DNA of 57,865 nt from a virus, in IMG/VR virus record IMGVR_UViG_3300030101_004515, positions 1 through 57,865 of that record; one strand, written 5' to 3'. Position 1 is the first letter of the stretch, and every line of letters begins with the position of its first letter. The translations under genes and the position numbers were made by a program. Shown here one piece after another: positions 40,101 to 48,394 of the stretch. The notes beneath the pieces were generated by a model that was not told where the DNA came from, made no database searches, and was given only the letters and a program-made list of their open reading frames with translations.

Positions 40101-42317
40101 TTACTTTAATATTTTTGATAAACTACCTTGATTATTATATTTTTTAAATTCAAACTCTAATTTTCTTTTTGTTCTTATTGCGGCGGGAGCATACATGTTT
40201 TTATTACATGCCATGATTGCGAGCCCTGAGCTTATTGCCGCATCAAACTTTGTTCTTTTATTTATATCAAACAAAGCCCAGTCATTAAGCGTGCGATCGA
40301 AATACAGATCCCCATAGTTATTGTCTTCTTTCAATCCTACGTGCTTGTCTATATATGATTCTATAGCCGCTGCGTGAGCTTGTCTAATATCTTCTGAGGA
40401 GTTTGGTATACCTCCTATTTCTTTTTCGGCAACCGATAATTTATTATAATTCTTATCGGGCCTGTTCATTGAATATCCTCTATAGCCTCTTCTTTTCAAA
40501 TAATACAGAAGTCTCGGCTTGTTGTTTTCTGCTAACAAAGGCATTCCGTAAAATACCAGCGCCATCAACACATCTTCGAAAAACATTTCTGCTGTTGGCG
40601 GTCTTGATACATATTCAAGAAAAAAACTATTAGAGGGGGCCTCATCTAAGCTAAACTTAGTTAATCCATGTAAAGCTCCTTTAGATCCTTGACCATCAGT
40701 CGTGCCGGATATATCGTAGCTATCACATCCAAAAGCCCCCAAGTGTTCATTTCCGGGATACTTTCGTCCGCTTCTATTAATTACAATGTTCTGCATATGT
40801 ACAGGTGGAATCCAGGAAACATTAAATCTTCCATTCAAATCGGGCATAAATATAACTTTGCTGTCTTTTATACCGTTTTCCCATTGAAAGTTTCCTTTCG
40901 ACACCAAGCCTGAGCCTTTCAAGTCGCCATTGTAATCTATTTGTTCGTATATCTTTTGTAGGTTAAATATACTGTTTTTTGTTTCGTCTCTAAACGCATG
41001 CTCTTCTGTACGCGGAAATTGACGATAAAATTCGTTTAAAGCGTCTTGATCGTTTTTAAGACCATCTGCTTCGTTTTGCCAGTGCTCAATAACTCCTGTT
41101 CCAATTGTTTCTCCAAAATTGTCGCGAGCGCTAACATCTCCAGATTCAAAGACAGGCAATCCGCAATCGTCGATAAATCCTTCGTAGTTCCATTCCATAG
41201 GTATGAATAAGCTATATAATCCAGAGCTTGTTTGTCCATTCCTGTTTCTCTTAGTAACGTCTGATGCATAGTATAATTTTTTAAAGTTATCACCACCCTT
41301 ATCTAAAGAGTTTGATGTTGAACCCATCATACACTTTCCTATAATCCTGCTTCCTAGCCTCAGGGTTGTTTTTGTTACACGCCAGTTGTTCAATATGTTA
41401 TCGGGTCTTTCCCATTTACCGGACTCATCGTGAACCAACAGCTTTAGCTTTTCACCGTCATATGAGTTGTCTCCCGTGTTCTTCCAGTCTATTGTTGTAT
41501 CGAGCCCTTCGAGCGCTTCGGGCTTGGCGGCGCCGGTTGCACTGATGGACTTCCTAGTGAGCTTGGAGGCTGGTACCCTGAATGCGAGCTCGGTCTTGGG
41601 CCTATCCATTCCGTCTTGTATGGGCTTGAAGAAAAAGGGGTAGTGTACTGATATTGGTACCACCTTGTCGGTAAACATCTTCTTTGCATCTCCACCAGTT
41701 TTAGATAAGATCCCGAATCTAGAATCAGACGATATGGTAGCCTGGTTAACCGTTTCAGCGCTTGACATGAATGAAAATCCACTACGCCTGTTCTTAAGAT
41801 AGCAAATTCCATAGCATCTATCGTCTGCCTTGCAAGCTTCCCAGAATATGAAGAATAATCTGTTTGCTTCTCTAAACTCTGGCTTCCCAACATCAATCTT
41901 GGACCACTGCAGGTAGACATAGTGAGAACCAGTAATGTAAGTGCTACGACCTTTGTTGCGAAACCAAAAGCCTTCTTCGCGCCTAGTAAATTCTCTATCG
42001 ATGTACCCATACCAATTTTCTTTTAAGTTATCAGGATATTCTTTCCAATCGAATATCGTTTTGAGACGCCTGAGCTGCTCGGGGTATTCATGCGCAACCC
42101 ATTTGTCGTTTTCTTTATCAACATCTTTTTCAGCAGGCAAAGCTATTCTAAGGTTCTGTATTTCGTATATCTCTCCTATCTTGCCTGTTTTGCTTATGAC
42201 TACTACGTCATGTTCTTCGTTATAACCGTACTTCCATTTCTTCCCTTTGTTTAGCCTGCTTATGGTCGTCTTCTTTATAGGCTCGATGATCTTGTATAAT
42301 GTTTGCTGATACGCCAT
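40101..42317 (-). CDS. terminase large subunit, 738 aa
   Basis: ATPase-nuclease motor that packages DNA. The ATPase part shows a deviant Walker A 'KNRRSGFS' (residues 175-182), of the lambda gpA type with Lys upstream, Walker B 'LKLLVHDES' with D297/E298, and a coupling motif 'MGSTSN' near 331. The nuclease domain has 'FGCDSYDISG' and further acidic residues ('DLYFDRTLNDWALFD'). N-terminal 160 residues are an extension with 'YITGSHYVYLQWSK'. It overlaps the small-subunit candidate by 1 base and abuts the portal. Confidence 0.85.
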   Translation of the reverse strand: MAYQQTLYKIIEPIKKTTISRLNKGKKWKYGYNEEHDVVVISKTGKIGEIYEIQNLRIALPAEKDVDKENDKWVAHEYPEQLRRLKTIFDWKEYPDNLKENWYGYIDREFTRREEGFWFRNKGRSTYITGSHYVYLQWSKIDVGKPEFREANRLFFIFWEACKADDRCYGICYLKNRRSGFSFMSSAETVNQATISSDSRFGILSKTGGDAKKMFTDKVVPISVHYPFFFKPIQDGMDRPKTELAFRVPASKLTRKSISATGAAKPEALEGLDTTIDWKNTGDNSYDGEKLKLLVHDESGKWERPDNILNNWRVTKTTLRLGSRIIGKCMMGSTSNSLDKGGDNFKKLYYASDVTKRNRNGQTSSGLYSLFIPMEWNYEGFIDDCGLPVFESGDVSARDNFGETIGTGVIEHWQNEADGLKNDQDALNEFYRQFPRTEEHAFRDETKNSIFNLQKIYEQIDYNGDLKGSGLVSKGNFQWENGIKDSKVIFMPDLNGRFNVSWIPPVHMQNIVINRSGRKYPGNEHLGAFGCDSYDISGTTDGQGSKGALHGLTKFSLDEAPSNSFFLEYVSRPPTAEMFFEDVLMALVFYGMPLLAENNKPRLLYYLKRRGYRGYSMNRPDKNYNKLSVAEKEIGGIPNSSEDIRQAHAAAIESYIDKHVGLKEDNNYGDLYFDRTLNDWALFDINKRTKFDAAISSGLAIMACNKNMYAPAAIRTKRKLEFEFKKYNNQGSLSKILK

Positions 42318-42589
42318 TACTTAGATTTTTTTTCTGCAAAGCCCGAAAACGAGTTCTCTTTTGCTTGCACCGGCTTGTTTTCAAGCAAGCTCTTTTCGGT
42401 TTCAATTCTGTTAAGAATCTCGAAAGCGTCGAATATTGCAAGCTTCTTTGTAGCGGCCGCGTTCTTTAATCTATCAGCGGAAACGTCGTCTTCTGTTTGC
42501 ACTATAGCCTCTTTGGCGACCTTTACTAACTCGTCAACGGCTCTATAGCCAGCTTGGATTATACTCTCTTTCTTTTTCTTTATATCCAT
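42317..42589 (-). CDS. putative terminase small subunit, 90 aa
   Basis: Small helical protein, immediately upstream of the large terminase, with 'AGYRAVDELVKVAKEAI' and 'ADRLKNAAATKKLAIFDAF'. Small terminases are short, helical and DNA-recognising, and this gene order is standard. Evidence is position, size and helical pattern; the HTH is not clear. Confidence 0.55.
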   Translation of the reverse strand: MDIKKKKESIIQAGYRAVDELVKVAKEAIVQTEDDVSADRLKNAAATKKLAIFDAFEILNRIETEKSLLENKPVQAKENSFSGFAEKKSK

Positions 42590-43130
42590 AACGTATAGAT
42601 ATTTCGTTGTTAATTACCCTGTACAGCCTTTCGCCTTCTATAATAAACTCGTATTCGCTGTCCGGAGTAAAGCCTATTTTTTCATTTACCTTAAAATCAC
42701 CAGTATCGTCTACGTACTTAATAATTCCTATCAATGACATCTCCTTGCTTGTTGAAAACTCATTATCGTTGACCAGCGGTTTTACGAAACTGAACCCGCG
42801 ATTCGCCTTCCATACGCCATCGCGCTTGTAAAGAAATATTTGCTCAAGCTCGCAGAAGTACAGATTATCTTTGAAATAACTTTTACTATTGCGCTCAATG
42901 CCTCTAACGTCATGCCAACGACGAAATATATTATGATGCACATAAAGAACATCACCTCTGTTAATATGTGTATCACGTGCTATAGGTGTTTCGTAAACTA
43001 TTGCTTCACGACTTACAAACTTGTGATCGGATATATCGGTGTTTAATATCAGCTCCTTGTCTCCGACCTTTTTAGTATTGTCGTATCTTTCTTTTTTAGG
43101 TTTGATTAAAAAGGAATATATCGGTTTCAT
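42543..43130 (-). CDS. conserved phage protein upstream of terminase, 195 aa
   Basis: Unrecognised function. Segments 'GDKELILNTDISDHKFV' and 'GDVLYVHHNIFRRW' with 'YFCELEQIFLYK' look beta-rich. The pattern 'GDVLYVHHN' is loosely like beta strands of GroES-fold proteins, but I do not claim a co-chaperonin. It overlaps the small terminase candidate by 47 bases and the next gene by one base. Confidence 0.5.
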   Translation of the reverse strand: MKPIYSFLIKPKKERYDNTKKVGDKELILNTDISDHKFVSREAIVYETPIARDTHINRGDVLYVHHNIFRRWHDVRGIERNSKSYFKDNLYFCELEQIFLYKRDGVWKANRGFSFVKPLVNDNEFSTSKEMSLIGIIKYVDDTGDFKVNEKIGFTPDSEYEFIIEGERLYRVINNEISIRYGYKEKEREYNPSWL

Positions 43131-43351
43131 TAATACTGTAAGTTATACTCGACGGATATTGCCATGTTCTTGTTAAAGCTTTTCCAGGGTAATACGTCGG
43201 TGCCCTTCTTTATGTAAATAGAGTACTTGTCCTTTTCCTCTATTATGTCACATATTGTATGACCCCCGTAAACGTCCTGCCCTACGGCGTAATGCATCGC
43301 ATCTGTCTTGTAGTTTTTTCCAATACTAATCTTTCTTATCAGCTTGCTCAT
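43130..43351 (-). CDS. conserved small phage protein, 73 aa
   Basis: Beta-rich basic protein 'LIRKISIGKNYKTDAMHYAVG' followed by 'VYGGHTICDII'. ATG at 43351 chosen over 43381, which overlaps the upstream gene further. It seems to belong to a common small phage family encoded near terminase genes; function unknown. Confidence 0.55.
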   Translation of the reverse strand: MSKLIRKISIGKNYKTDAMHYAVGQDVYGGHTICDIIEEKDKYSIYIKKGTDVLPWKSFNKNMAISVEYNLQY

Positions 43352-43586
43352 CTGTTTCTTCTGTTTCAGTGAGGCTACCATCTTCTACGTTAATGCTAAC
43401 ATTACCGTATGTTTCTTTCAATTCCATCTGCATCGTTCTGAGTTCCTCGCGAACCGTATCGAATGCTTTTAAGACTTTATTATGATCTACAGCTAAAGCT
43501 CCTAGCTTATACTGAAGATTGTTTAAAACTGATATTTTAGCCTGAAGTTGCTCAAGCTCCTCTTTTGTTATTTTATTTTTTGACAT
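43326..43586 (-). CDS. small coiled-coil phage protein, 86 aa
   Basis: Helical with heptad-like pattern ('KEELEQLQAKISVLNNLQYK') and an acidic C terminus. Such 'KEELEQLQ...LGALAVDHNK' proteins are widespread in marine phages near structural genes. No function assigned. Overlaps the next gene by about 25 bases. Confidence 0.55.
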   Translation of the reverse strand: MSKNKITKEELEQLQAKISVLNNLQYKLGALAVDHNKVLKAFDTVREELRTMQMELKETYGNVSINVEDGSLTETEETDEQADKKD

Positions 43587-43629
43587 TTTATTTAATTTAA
43601 TTTGATTACACTATATACGAATATAGTGC

Positions 43630-43845
43630 TTATTCCTTTATCTTACGCGTCCACACCACACTGAGAGTGATAACCCCTAACGCGCATTGAAGCGTCGTAT
43701 CATATGTACCATCGTCAAATTCTTGGTGGCTGTAAAGAAAGCCCACCATAAATCCTATTATGGGTCCGATGGTTATTTCAGCGTTTTTTATCTGCCCTAT
43801 TATTAATAGCAGCGTGAATATTCCTAATAATATATAAACTATCAT
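43630..43845 (-). CDS. small membrane protein, holin-like, 71 aa
   Basis: Two or three hydrophobic segments (residues 3-18, 25-38 and 52-63) with a basic C terminus (WTRKIKE). Small proteins with two to three TM segments and a charged end can be holins or antiholins. Another holin candidate is at 52595-53053, so this could be a second holin-family protein or an unrelated membrane protein. Confidence 0.5.
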   Translation of the reverse strand: MIVYILLGIFTLLLIIGQIKNAEITIGPIIGFMVGFLYSHQEFDDGTYDTTLQCALGVITLSVVWTRKIKE

Positions 43846-43846
43846 T

Positions 43847-45040
43847 TTACGTTTGCGATGTATCGTAATATATTAAATCACCCCCTATTGCGAATATGGA
43901 ATAAACCCTTCCGCTATAATTGAACGGCGATTCAGTACAGTTAAGTTGAAATGTATTAGAGCTATGATTTGCGCGCATTGACTCGCTTCCTAAACTACCC
44001 CCTGTTGGTGTACCTGGACTGTCATCTGTTAAACTATTAATCCCCTGTTCCTTATCGTTATTATGCTCCGCGTCGGTCCATACTATAGATCCCGTTACGG
44101 GGGTTCCTGAGTTACGCCTGTATGCGTGCGCCATTGACATATCATTCGGTGACCCAATAAATGCTACCAGCGGGTCAAAATCCGCGGTTAATACAGTTCT
44201 TCCTGAAGATGAACTATTTCCGGTATAGCCCGCATGAGCCATAAACCCTGACTTAGGCGCAAAGGCATATATTACGTAGTCTCCGCCACTCGTTCCCCCT
44301 AAGTTGTCAGAGGAATGTACTGAAATTGTCGAACTGGTTGCTGTAAGGTGGCTGGAACTACTGTCAAGTGGCCTGTCGAACATATGCGAACTATACCCAG
44401 CATCTCCTTTATATTCTGAATTTACGAAATCATACATTGTGCTTCCTTGCTTGCCTTCATATTTTAGAGTAGGATATGATGTTGGATCTAAAGAAGAGTC
44501 TATTCTCATACACGTCATAAACGTAGGGGCTGCGCTAAGCCCATGCCCTATGGTAGTAGAAGAGCCTCCCGAGGTAAAAAATATTTTAGAATAATTTCCA
44601 TCCGCGTTCGCGTAAACGGTAGCTGTTGTATTGCCGTCGTTATTTGTTGCTCCCGAAGCGGCTGTCTGAAAAGCTATCCCAACGTAATCTGAATTTCCAT
44701 CAAAATACGTCGCTTCCGGTTTTTCATAATTTTGATAATCATTTCTTGCTTTTAACGTGAATCCATCAGAGTTCCATGTGATAATGCTTTTGTCCTGCCT
44801 AAACATTCCTTTCTGGCTTGCGAACACGAATGTTTCATCTGAACCAGGATATGCTTTATCAATTATATAAGTATAGTTTTTGGCTCCACTATTATTTTTA
44901 TTTGGAAATATCCATATCAAATCTGGCTCCATATTGGTTACAATGGTACGGTCATTAGATGTTTCTCCTCCTGTATAAAGAAAAAGACCCGCTATAAAGT
45001 TTGCGGATGATGTATTAAACGTTTTTTTATTCAAACTCAT
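43847..45040 (-). CDS. tail fibre/receptor-binding protein, 397 aa
   Basis: Beta-rich protein with 'MEPDLIWIFPNKNNSG', 'WNSDGFTLKARN' and 'YVIYAFAPKSG', resembling phage fibre head domains (DUF7483-type, lectin-like) that follow a long fibre. The N terminus overlaps the next gene by 14 bases. It could bind the host surface, but receptor specificity cannot be seen. Confidence 0.6.
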   Translation of the reverse strand: MSLNKKTFNTSSANFIAGLFLYTGGETSNDRTIVTNMEPDLIWIFPNKNNSGAKNYTYIIDKAYPGSDETFVFASQKGMFRQDKSIITWNSDGFTLKARNDYQNYEKPEATYFDGNSDYVGIAFQTAASGATNNDGNTTATVYANADGNYSKIFFTSGGSSTTIGHGLSAAPTFMTCMRIDSSLDPTSYPTLKYEGKQGSTMYDFVNSEYKGDAGYSSHMFDRPLDSSSSHLTATSSTISVHSSDNLGGTSGGDYVIYAFAPKSGFMAHAGYTGNSSSSGRTVLTADFDPLVAFIGSPNDMSMAHAYRRNSGTPVTGSIVWTDAEHNNDKEQGINSLTDDSPGTPTGGSLGSESMRANHSSNTFQLNCTESPFNYSGRVYSIFAIGGDLIYYDTSQT

Positions 45041-45482
45041 AGCTTACTACGCTCCCTTTAGTTGTTAGCCCATTTATTTCAGACTCTTTAGTATTATGAT
45101 GATTCAAAATTTCTGATCTTTCACTTTGAATGCTTTCAGGTATATCGATACTTCTTTCAAATTTTCTTGTGACATACCAGTCAGTATCAGATAATTTATA
45201 ATTTGTATACTCCCTAAGCGCTTTCATTTTATTTTCTTTTAACTCTTCTAAGGTTTCAACAAACTCAATATCGTTTACCTCGTAAGTAAAATTATTTGTA
45301 TCAAAATAAATGCTGCCTAAATTTTGGGTTGAAGAATCGTATTCAGGTTTTACTACGGTATAAAAGCCATAAGCCTCAGCCTCTTCGGCTGATAAAGTAT
45401 TGAAGCCTCCAATAACGTTACCCCACGATTTCGGTAGCTCGTTATATACTTTTATTTCTCCGTTTATTTCTATTGCGTACAT
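45027..45482 (-). CDS. tail fibre assembly-like protein, 151 aa
   Basis: Contains 'YTNYKLSDTDWYVTRKFERS', the 'sp-TDW' motif typical of tail-fibre assembly and tail-associated proteins (DUF4376-type), plus an acidic N-terminal beta domain. Lies between two fibre proteins, where a chaperone for fibre trimerisation is common. Confidence 0.6.
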   Translation of the reverse strand: MYAIEINGEIKVYNELPKSWGNVIGGFNTLSAEEAEAYGFYTVVKPEYDSSTQNLGSIYFDTNNFTYEVNDIEFVETLEELKENKMKALREYTNYKLSDTDWYVTRKFERSIDIPESIQSERSEILNHHNTKESEINGLTTKGSVVSYEFE

Positions 45483-45499
45483 ATTTTTTTATTTATCTA

Positions 45500-46798
45500 T
45501 TAACTTGGTGTAGTGTCTGATGCATAAGTTGCTACCACATAATTAAATATAGCGTTGGCAGAATCGTCTATACATTCAACATGTATCATATTAGTTGTGC
45601 TGCCGTCGTAATCAACTCCCCCTACTTTATTAAATGTTTCACTTGTACCGGCGTCACTATCGAAAGTAATTGTTTGACTTCCTGTTAAGTTATAGAAAGT
45701 AATTACTTGTCCTTGCTTATAGTTTGTAAAATCAAACTCTATACCTCCCGATAAACTTGAGCCCATCTTGAATGTAGTACCAGCTGACCAGTCAATAGAA
45801 ACAGCGCCTGAATAAGTTGTAACATCCACTTTAGCCGTGTATCTATTCTCTATCTTCGCGTGTGTTACTTGATCATCTGCTATGTGTGCAGTATCTATTG
45901 AGCCATCAGTATAGTGTTCTGAGTTTACAGCATCATCCGCTAATTTAGCGCCAGTTATTGCGTCAGCTGCTATTTTAGCTGTAGTAACCTGCAAGTCTGC
46001 AATATGAGCCGTGTCAATTGAACCGTCTGTATAGTGTTCTGAGTCAACGGCATCATCAGCTATTTTCGATCCATCAATAGCATCACCTGCTATCATAGAA
46101 GAAGCTATAACTCCAGAACCTATAACAAAGTCTAAGGTGTTGTCAGAATCATCATAGGTAACAGCTATTCCAGTTTCCGTGTTGCTGCCGACCATAGCGC
46201 CAACCGTATCTGAAATCGTTTCGGCAAGCGTAGCGCCGTTAACTGTTATAGCGTCTGCTTCCAGTGTACCGTCTATATCTACATCGCCTGAAATATCGAG
46301 ACTCGAAGCTTCTATCTCTCCTGATGTTTTAAAAATAACATTATCACCACCATCAACTTCAAAGATAATTTGATTATCAGTACCGAACTTTATTTGGTTA
46401 TCAGCATCTCTTCCAAGTACAAGCGATGTGTTTAATACTGAAGTTATATTTGTTTGTGCTGCTGCAAGTGTTGCTGCACCTCCTGCCGCTAAAGTAACAT
46501 CACCGCTTATATTACCAAATATTGCATCTTCAAAATTTGATGTTGTTATTTTTGCAAGATTACCTGAATCAGATGTATCTGATAATATTACAAGATCATC
46601 TTGTGCGAAATCAGTTATAGCGTTTGCAAGTGAATCACCGTCAAGCTTATCCATATCTATAGCCGCGCCTGATGCAATTGACGCGTTTACTACGGCGTTT
46701 GCCGCTAACTCATCTGCACCTACCGCGTCGTCTGCAAGCTTTGCTTGTGTTACTGAATTGTCCGCTAATACGTTAGCTGTTACCTTTGTTGTTGCCAT
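45500..46798 (-). CDS. tail fibre protein with repeated collagen-like/alpha-beta motif, 432 aa
   Basis: Full of short repeats such as 'DDAVNSEHYTDGSIDTAHI' and 'AKIAADAITGAKLADDAV' (about 230-340), like trimeric fibre shafts. Residues 119-228 are closely paralogous to a segment of the 1398-aa fibre gene at 49255-49584. The C-terminal 100 residues (from 'SGAVSIDWSAGTTFKMGSS') are a beta-sandwich-like tip. Probably a trimeric side fibre binding the host cell. Confidence 0.65.
   Translation of the reverse strand: MATTKVTANVLADNSVTQAKLADDAVGADELAANAVVNASIASGAAIDMDKLDGDSLANAITDFAQDDLVILSDTSDSGNLAKITTSNFEDAIFGNISGDVTLAAGGAATLAAAQTNITSVLNTSLVLGRDADNQIKFGTDNQIIFEVDGGDNVIFKTSGEIEASSLDISGDVDIDGTLEADAITVNGATLAETISDTVGAMVGSNTETGIAVTYDDSDNTLDFVIGSGVIASSMIAGDAIDGSKIADDAVDSEHYTDGSIDTAHIADLQVTTAKIAADAITGAKLADDAVNSEHYTDGSIDTAHIADDQVTHAKIENRYTAKVDVTTYSGAVSIDWSAGTTFKMGSSLSGGIEFDFTNYKQGQVITFYNLTGSQTITFDSDAGTSETFNKVGGVDYDGSTTNMIHVECIDDSANAIFNYVVATYASDTTPS
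46115..46444 (-). repeat. fibre-segment paralogue, copy 1
   Basis: Encodes residues 119-228 of the 432-aa fibre, nearly identical in protein sequence to the matching segment of the 1398-aa fibre at 49255-49584. DNA differs mainly at synonymous positions. The shared segment includes 'GRDADNQIKF' and 'GTLEADAIT'. Confidence 0.75.
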
Positions 46799-46815
46799 TT
46801 ATTGTTTATTTATTT

Positions 46816-47943
46816 TTAACTCCATGTTAATGTTCCTGTTATGGTTGCCGTTATATTGCTTGCTCCTGTTTGAGACATAGCGTAAAACGCGTGCCCACTA
46901 TAGTTTGATTTAGTGCCCGGGCCCGGACTATAAAACCCTGATATACTACCCACGTTAGTTGGATATATATTAGTTGGCGATGAAACAGCATTATAATTTG
47001 TATATTCGTAAGTCTCATAGTCCGGACTCATACCAAACGACTGGAATATAGTACCGTTGTGCTGCCATCCAGCCGCGTCATTATATCCTGATCCTGAATT
47101 ATTACCATAGAGCATGTTAAATATTGTTCTTTGGTTAAATCTTGATCCCGAACTCAAACTACTAGGGTAAATGTTTTTAAAGTACGCATGACTCGAGCTA
47201 CCAGCAGAATATGCAAATACACCGCTACTTTGAAGGTTTGGAACGTTTTGCTCTATAGTATAATCCCCTTTGTTTCCGTTTATTCTTCTATTCATCTTAT
47301 GAGTAGTGAAATAACCTAACTGAGGGTGATTGTGCTGGCTTTGCATGTATGAACCCACTTTACCTGTTGATAAAAAGTCATTCCCATATTCTCTCCACCC
47401 GTGCGTAGTACCATGAGTCTGCATAACTGACCACTGATATTGAGTAGCCTGAGTAACGCTAACCGCTCTCTTGCCGCTTGCAGGCTCAGACGTCGTGCCC
47501 TCGCTATTTTGTGCTTTAACTATAACCTGATAGTCTTGATCGTCGTCGCCGTATTGGCTTGGAGGAGTTATAGTAATATTAGTGCTTTGGTTTCCGCTTG
47601 GCGGATTGCTCGCGCTTGTTATTGTTACCGTTTCATATAAGCTCCCCCCTAAAGCTGAGCTTTCATAAATTTCAACTTTTAAATTATAAGAACCGCTTGC
47701 GCCTCCCCAATTTATAGTATAGTTCATTGTTATATCGGTATAATCGCTACTTACACTATTGAATGACAAAGTAGGAGCTGTTACAGAACTATACCCGTAA
47801 AATTCAGATAACGCATCAGGTTGATCTTTTCCTGCGCTATTTGAAAGAGCCCTTAGGCTAACGTTACTGTCTGAGTCGTTTCCGTTGATTTCTTGGTTGA
47901 CATCTGCGCGTAATTGTATTTCACCTGATCCTGTAACTGGCAT
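46816..47943 (-). CDS. tail/fibre-associated protein, 375 aa
   Basis: N-terminal 'MPVTGSGEIQLRADVNQEI' and 'ALSEFYGYS' form a signature I associate with marine-phage tail proteins. Residues about 55-165 look like a fibronectin III domain ('TDITMNYTINWGG', 'YQVIVKAQNSEGTTSEP'), followed by a Ser/Tyr/Asn-rich beta region with 'MQSQHNHPQLGYFTTHKMN'. Lies among fibre genes; probably part of the adsorption apparatus. Confidence 0.5.
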   Translation of the reverse strand: MPVTGSGEIQLRADVNQEINGNDSDSNVSLRALSNSAGKDQPDALSEFYGYSSVTAPTLSFNSVSSDYTDITMNYTINWGGASGSYNLKVEIYESSALGGSLYETVTITSASNPPSGNQSTNITITPPSQYGDDDQDYQVIVKAQNSEGTTSEPASGKRAVSVTQATQYQWSVMQTHGTTHGWREYGNDFLSTGKVGSYMQSQHNHPQLGYFTTHKMNRRINGNKGDYTIEQNVPNLQSSGVFAYSAGSSSHAYFKNIYPSSLSSGSRFNQRTIFNMLYGNNSGSGYNDAAGWQHNGTIFQSFGMSPDYETYEYTNYNAVSSPTNIYPTNVGSISGFYSPGPGTKSNYSGHAFYAMSQTGASNITATITGTLTWS

Positions 47944-47946
47944 AAC

Positions 47947-48393
47947 TTATATATCTTCTGATTCTCTAACGAAATCTTTATTAGCTTTCATGTAATTGTA
48001 GCAAAACTCGTAAACGTCTCCCGCTTCTTTTAACTCTTCAAAATCAAACCCGCTCCAGTCTGTAAAGTCCCCTTGATAAACCGGTGGCTTATTATTTGCT
48101 CTATCTTCTTCTGATTGGTATATCGCAAATAGTACGGCTACGTTCCATATCTTATGATCGCTTCTCGGTCTTTCGCTATGTATACCGCAGCTTTGAATAG
48201 CCAACACGTGATTTTCGTATGTCTGATCTGGATTATCTTGCCATTCTCCCTTATCTCTTGTAACGGTCACCTCTTTTCCTCTGTTTTCATAATGTGGGTC
48301 AGATTCATCAATATCTTCAGGAACCATAAAGCTTACTTCTTGCGTTCCTGTTTTAACCCAATGTTTAAATACAAATTTTCCTTTTAACGCCAT
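47947..48393 (-). CDS. tail-region hypothetical protein, 148 aa
   Basis: Unrecognised soluble protein with 'FVFKHWVKTGTQEVSFMVP' and 'IWNVAVLFAIYQSEEDRA'. It sits two bases after the 1398-aa fibre and four bases before a tail gene, so it may be a fibre base or assembly factor. No motif recognised. Confidence 0.45.
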   Translation of the reverse strand: MALKGKFVFKHWVKTGTQEVSFMVPEDIDESDPHYENRGKEVTVTRDKGEWQDNPDQTYENHVLAIQSCGIHSERPRSDHKIWNVAVLFAIYQSEEDRANNKPPVYQGDFTDWSGFDFEELKEAGDVYEFCYNYMKANKDFVRESEDI

Positions 48394-48394
48394 G

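Noticed and set aside
42543-43130. 195-aa protein as a second co-chaperonin
   Set aside because: Only a loose resemblance ('GDVLYVHHN') to GroES strands; a true GroES-like gene exists at 56740-56997.
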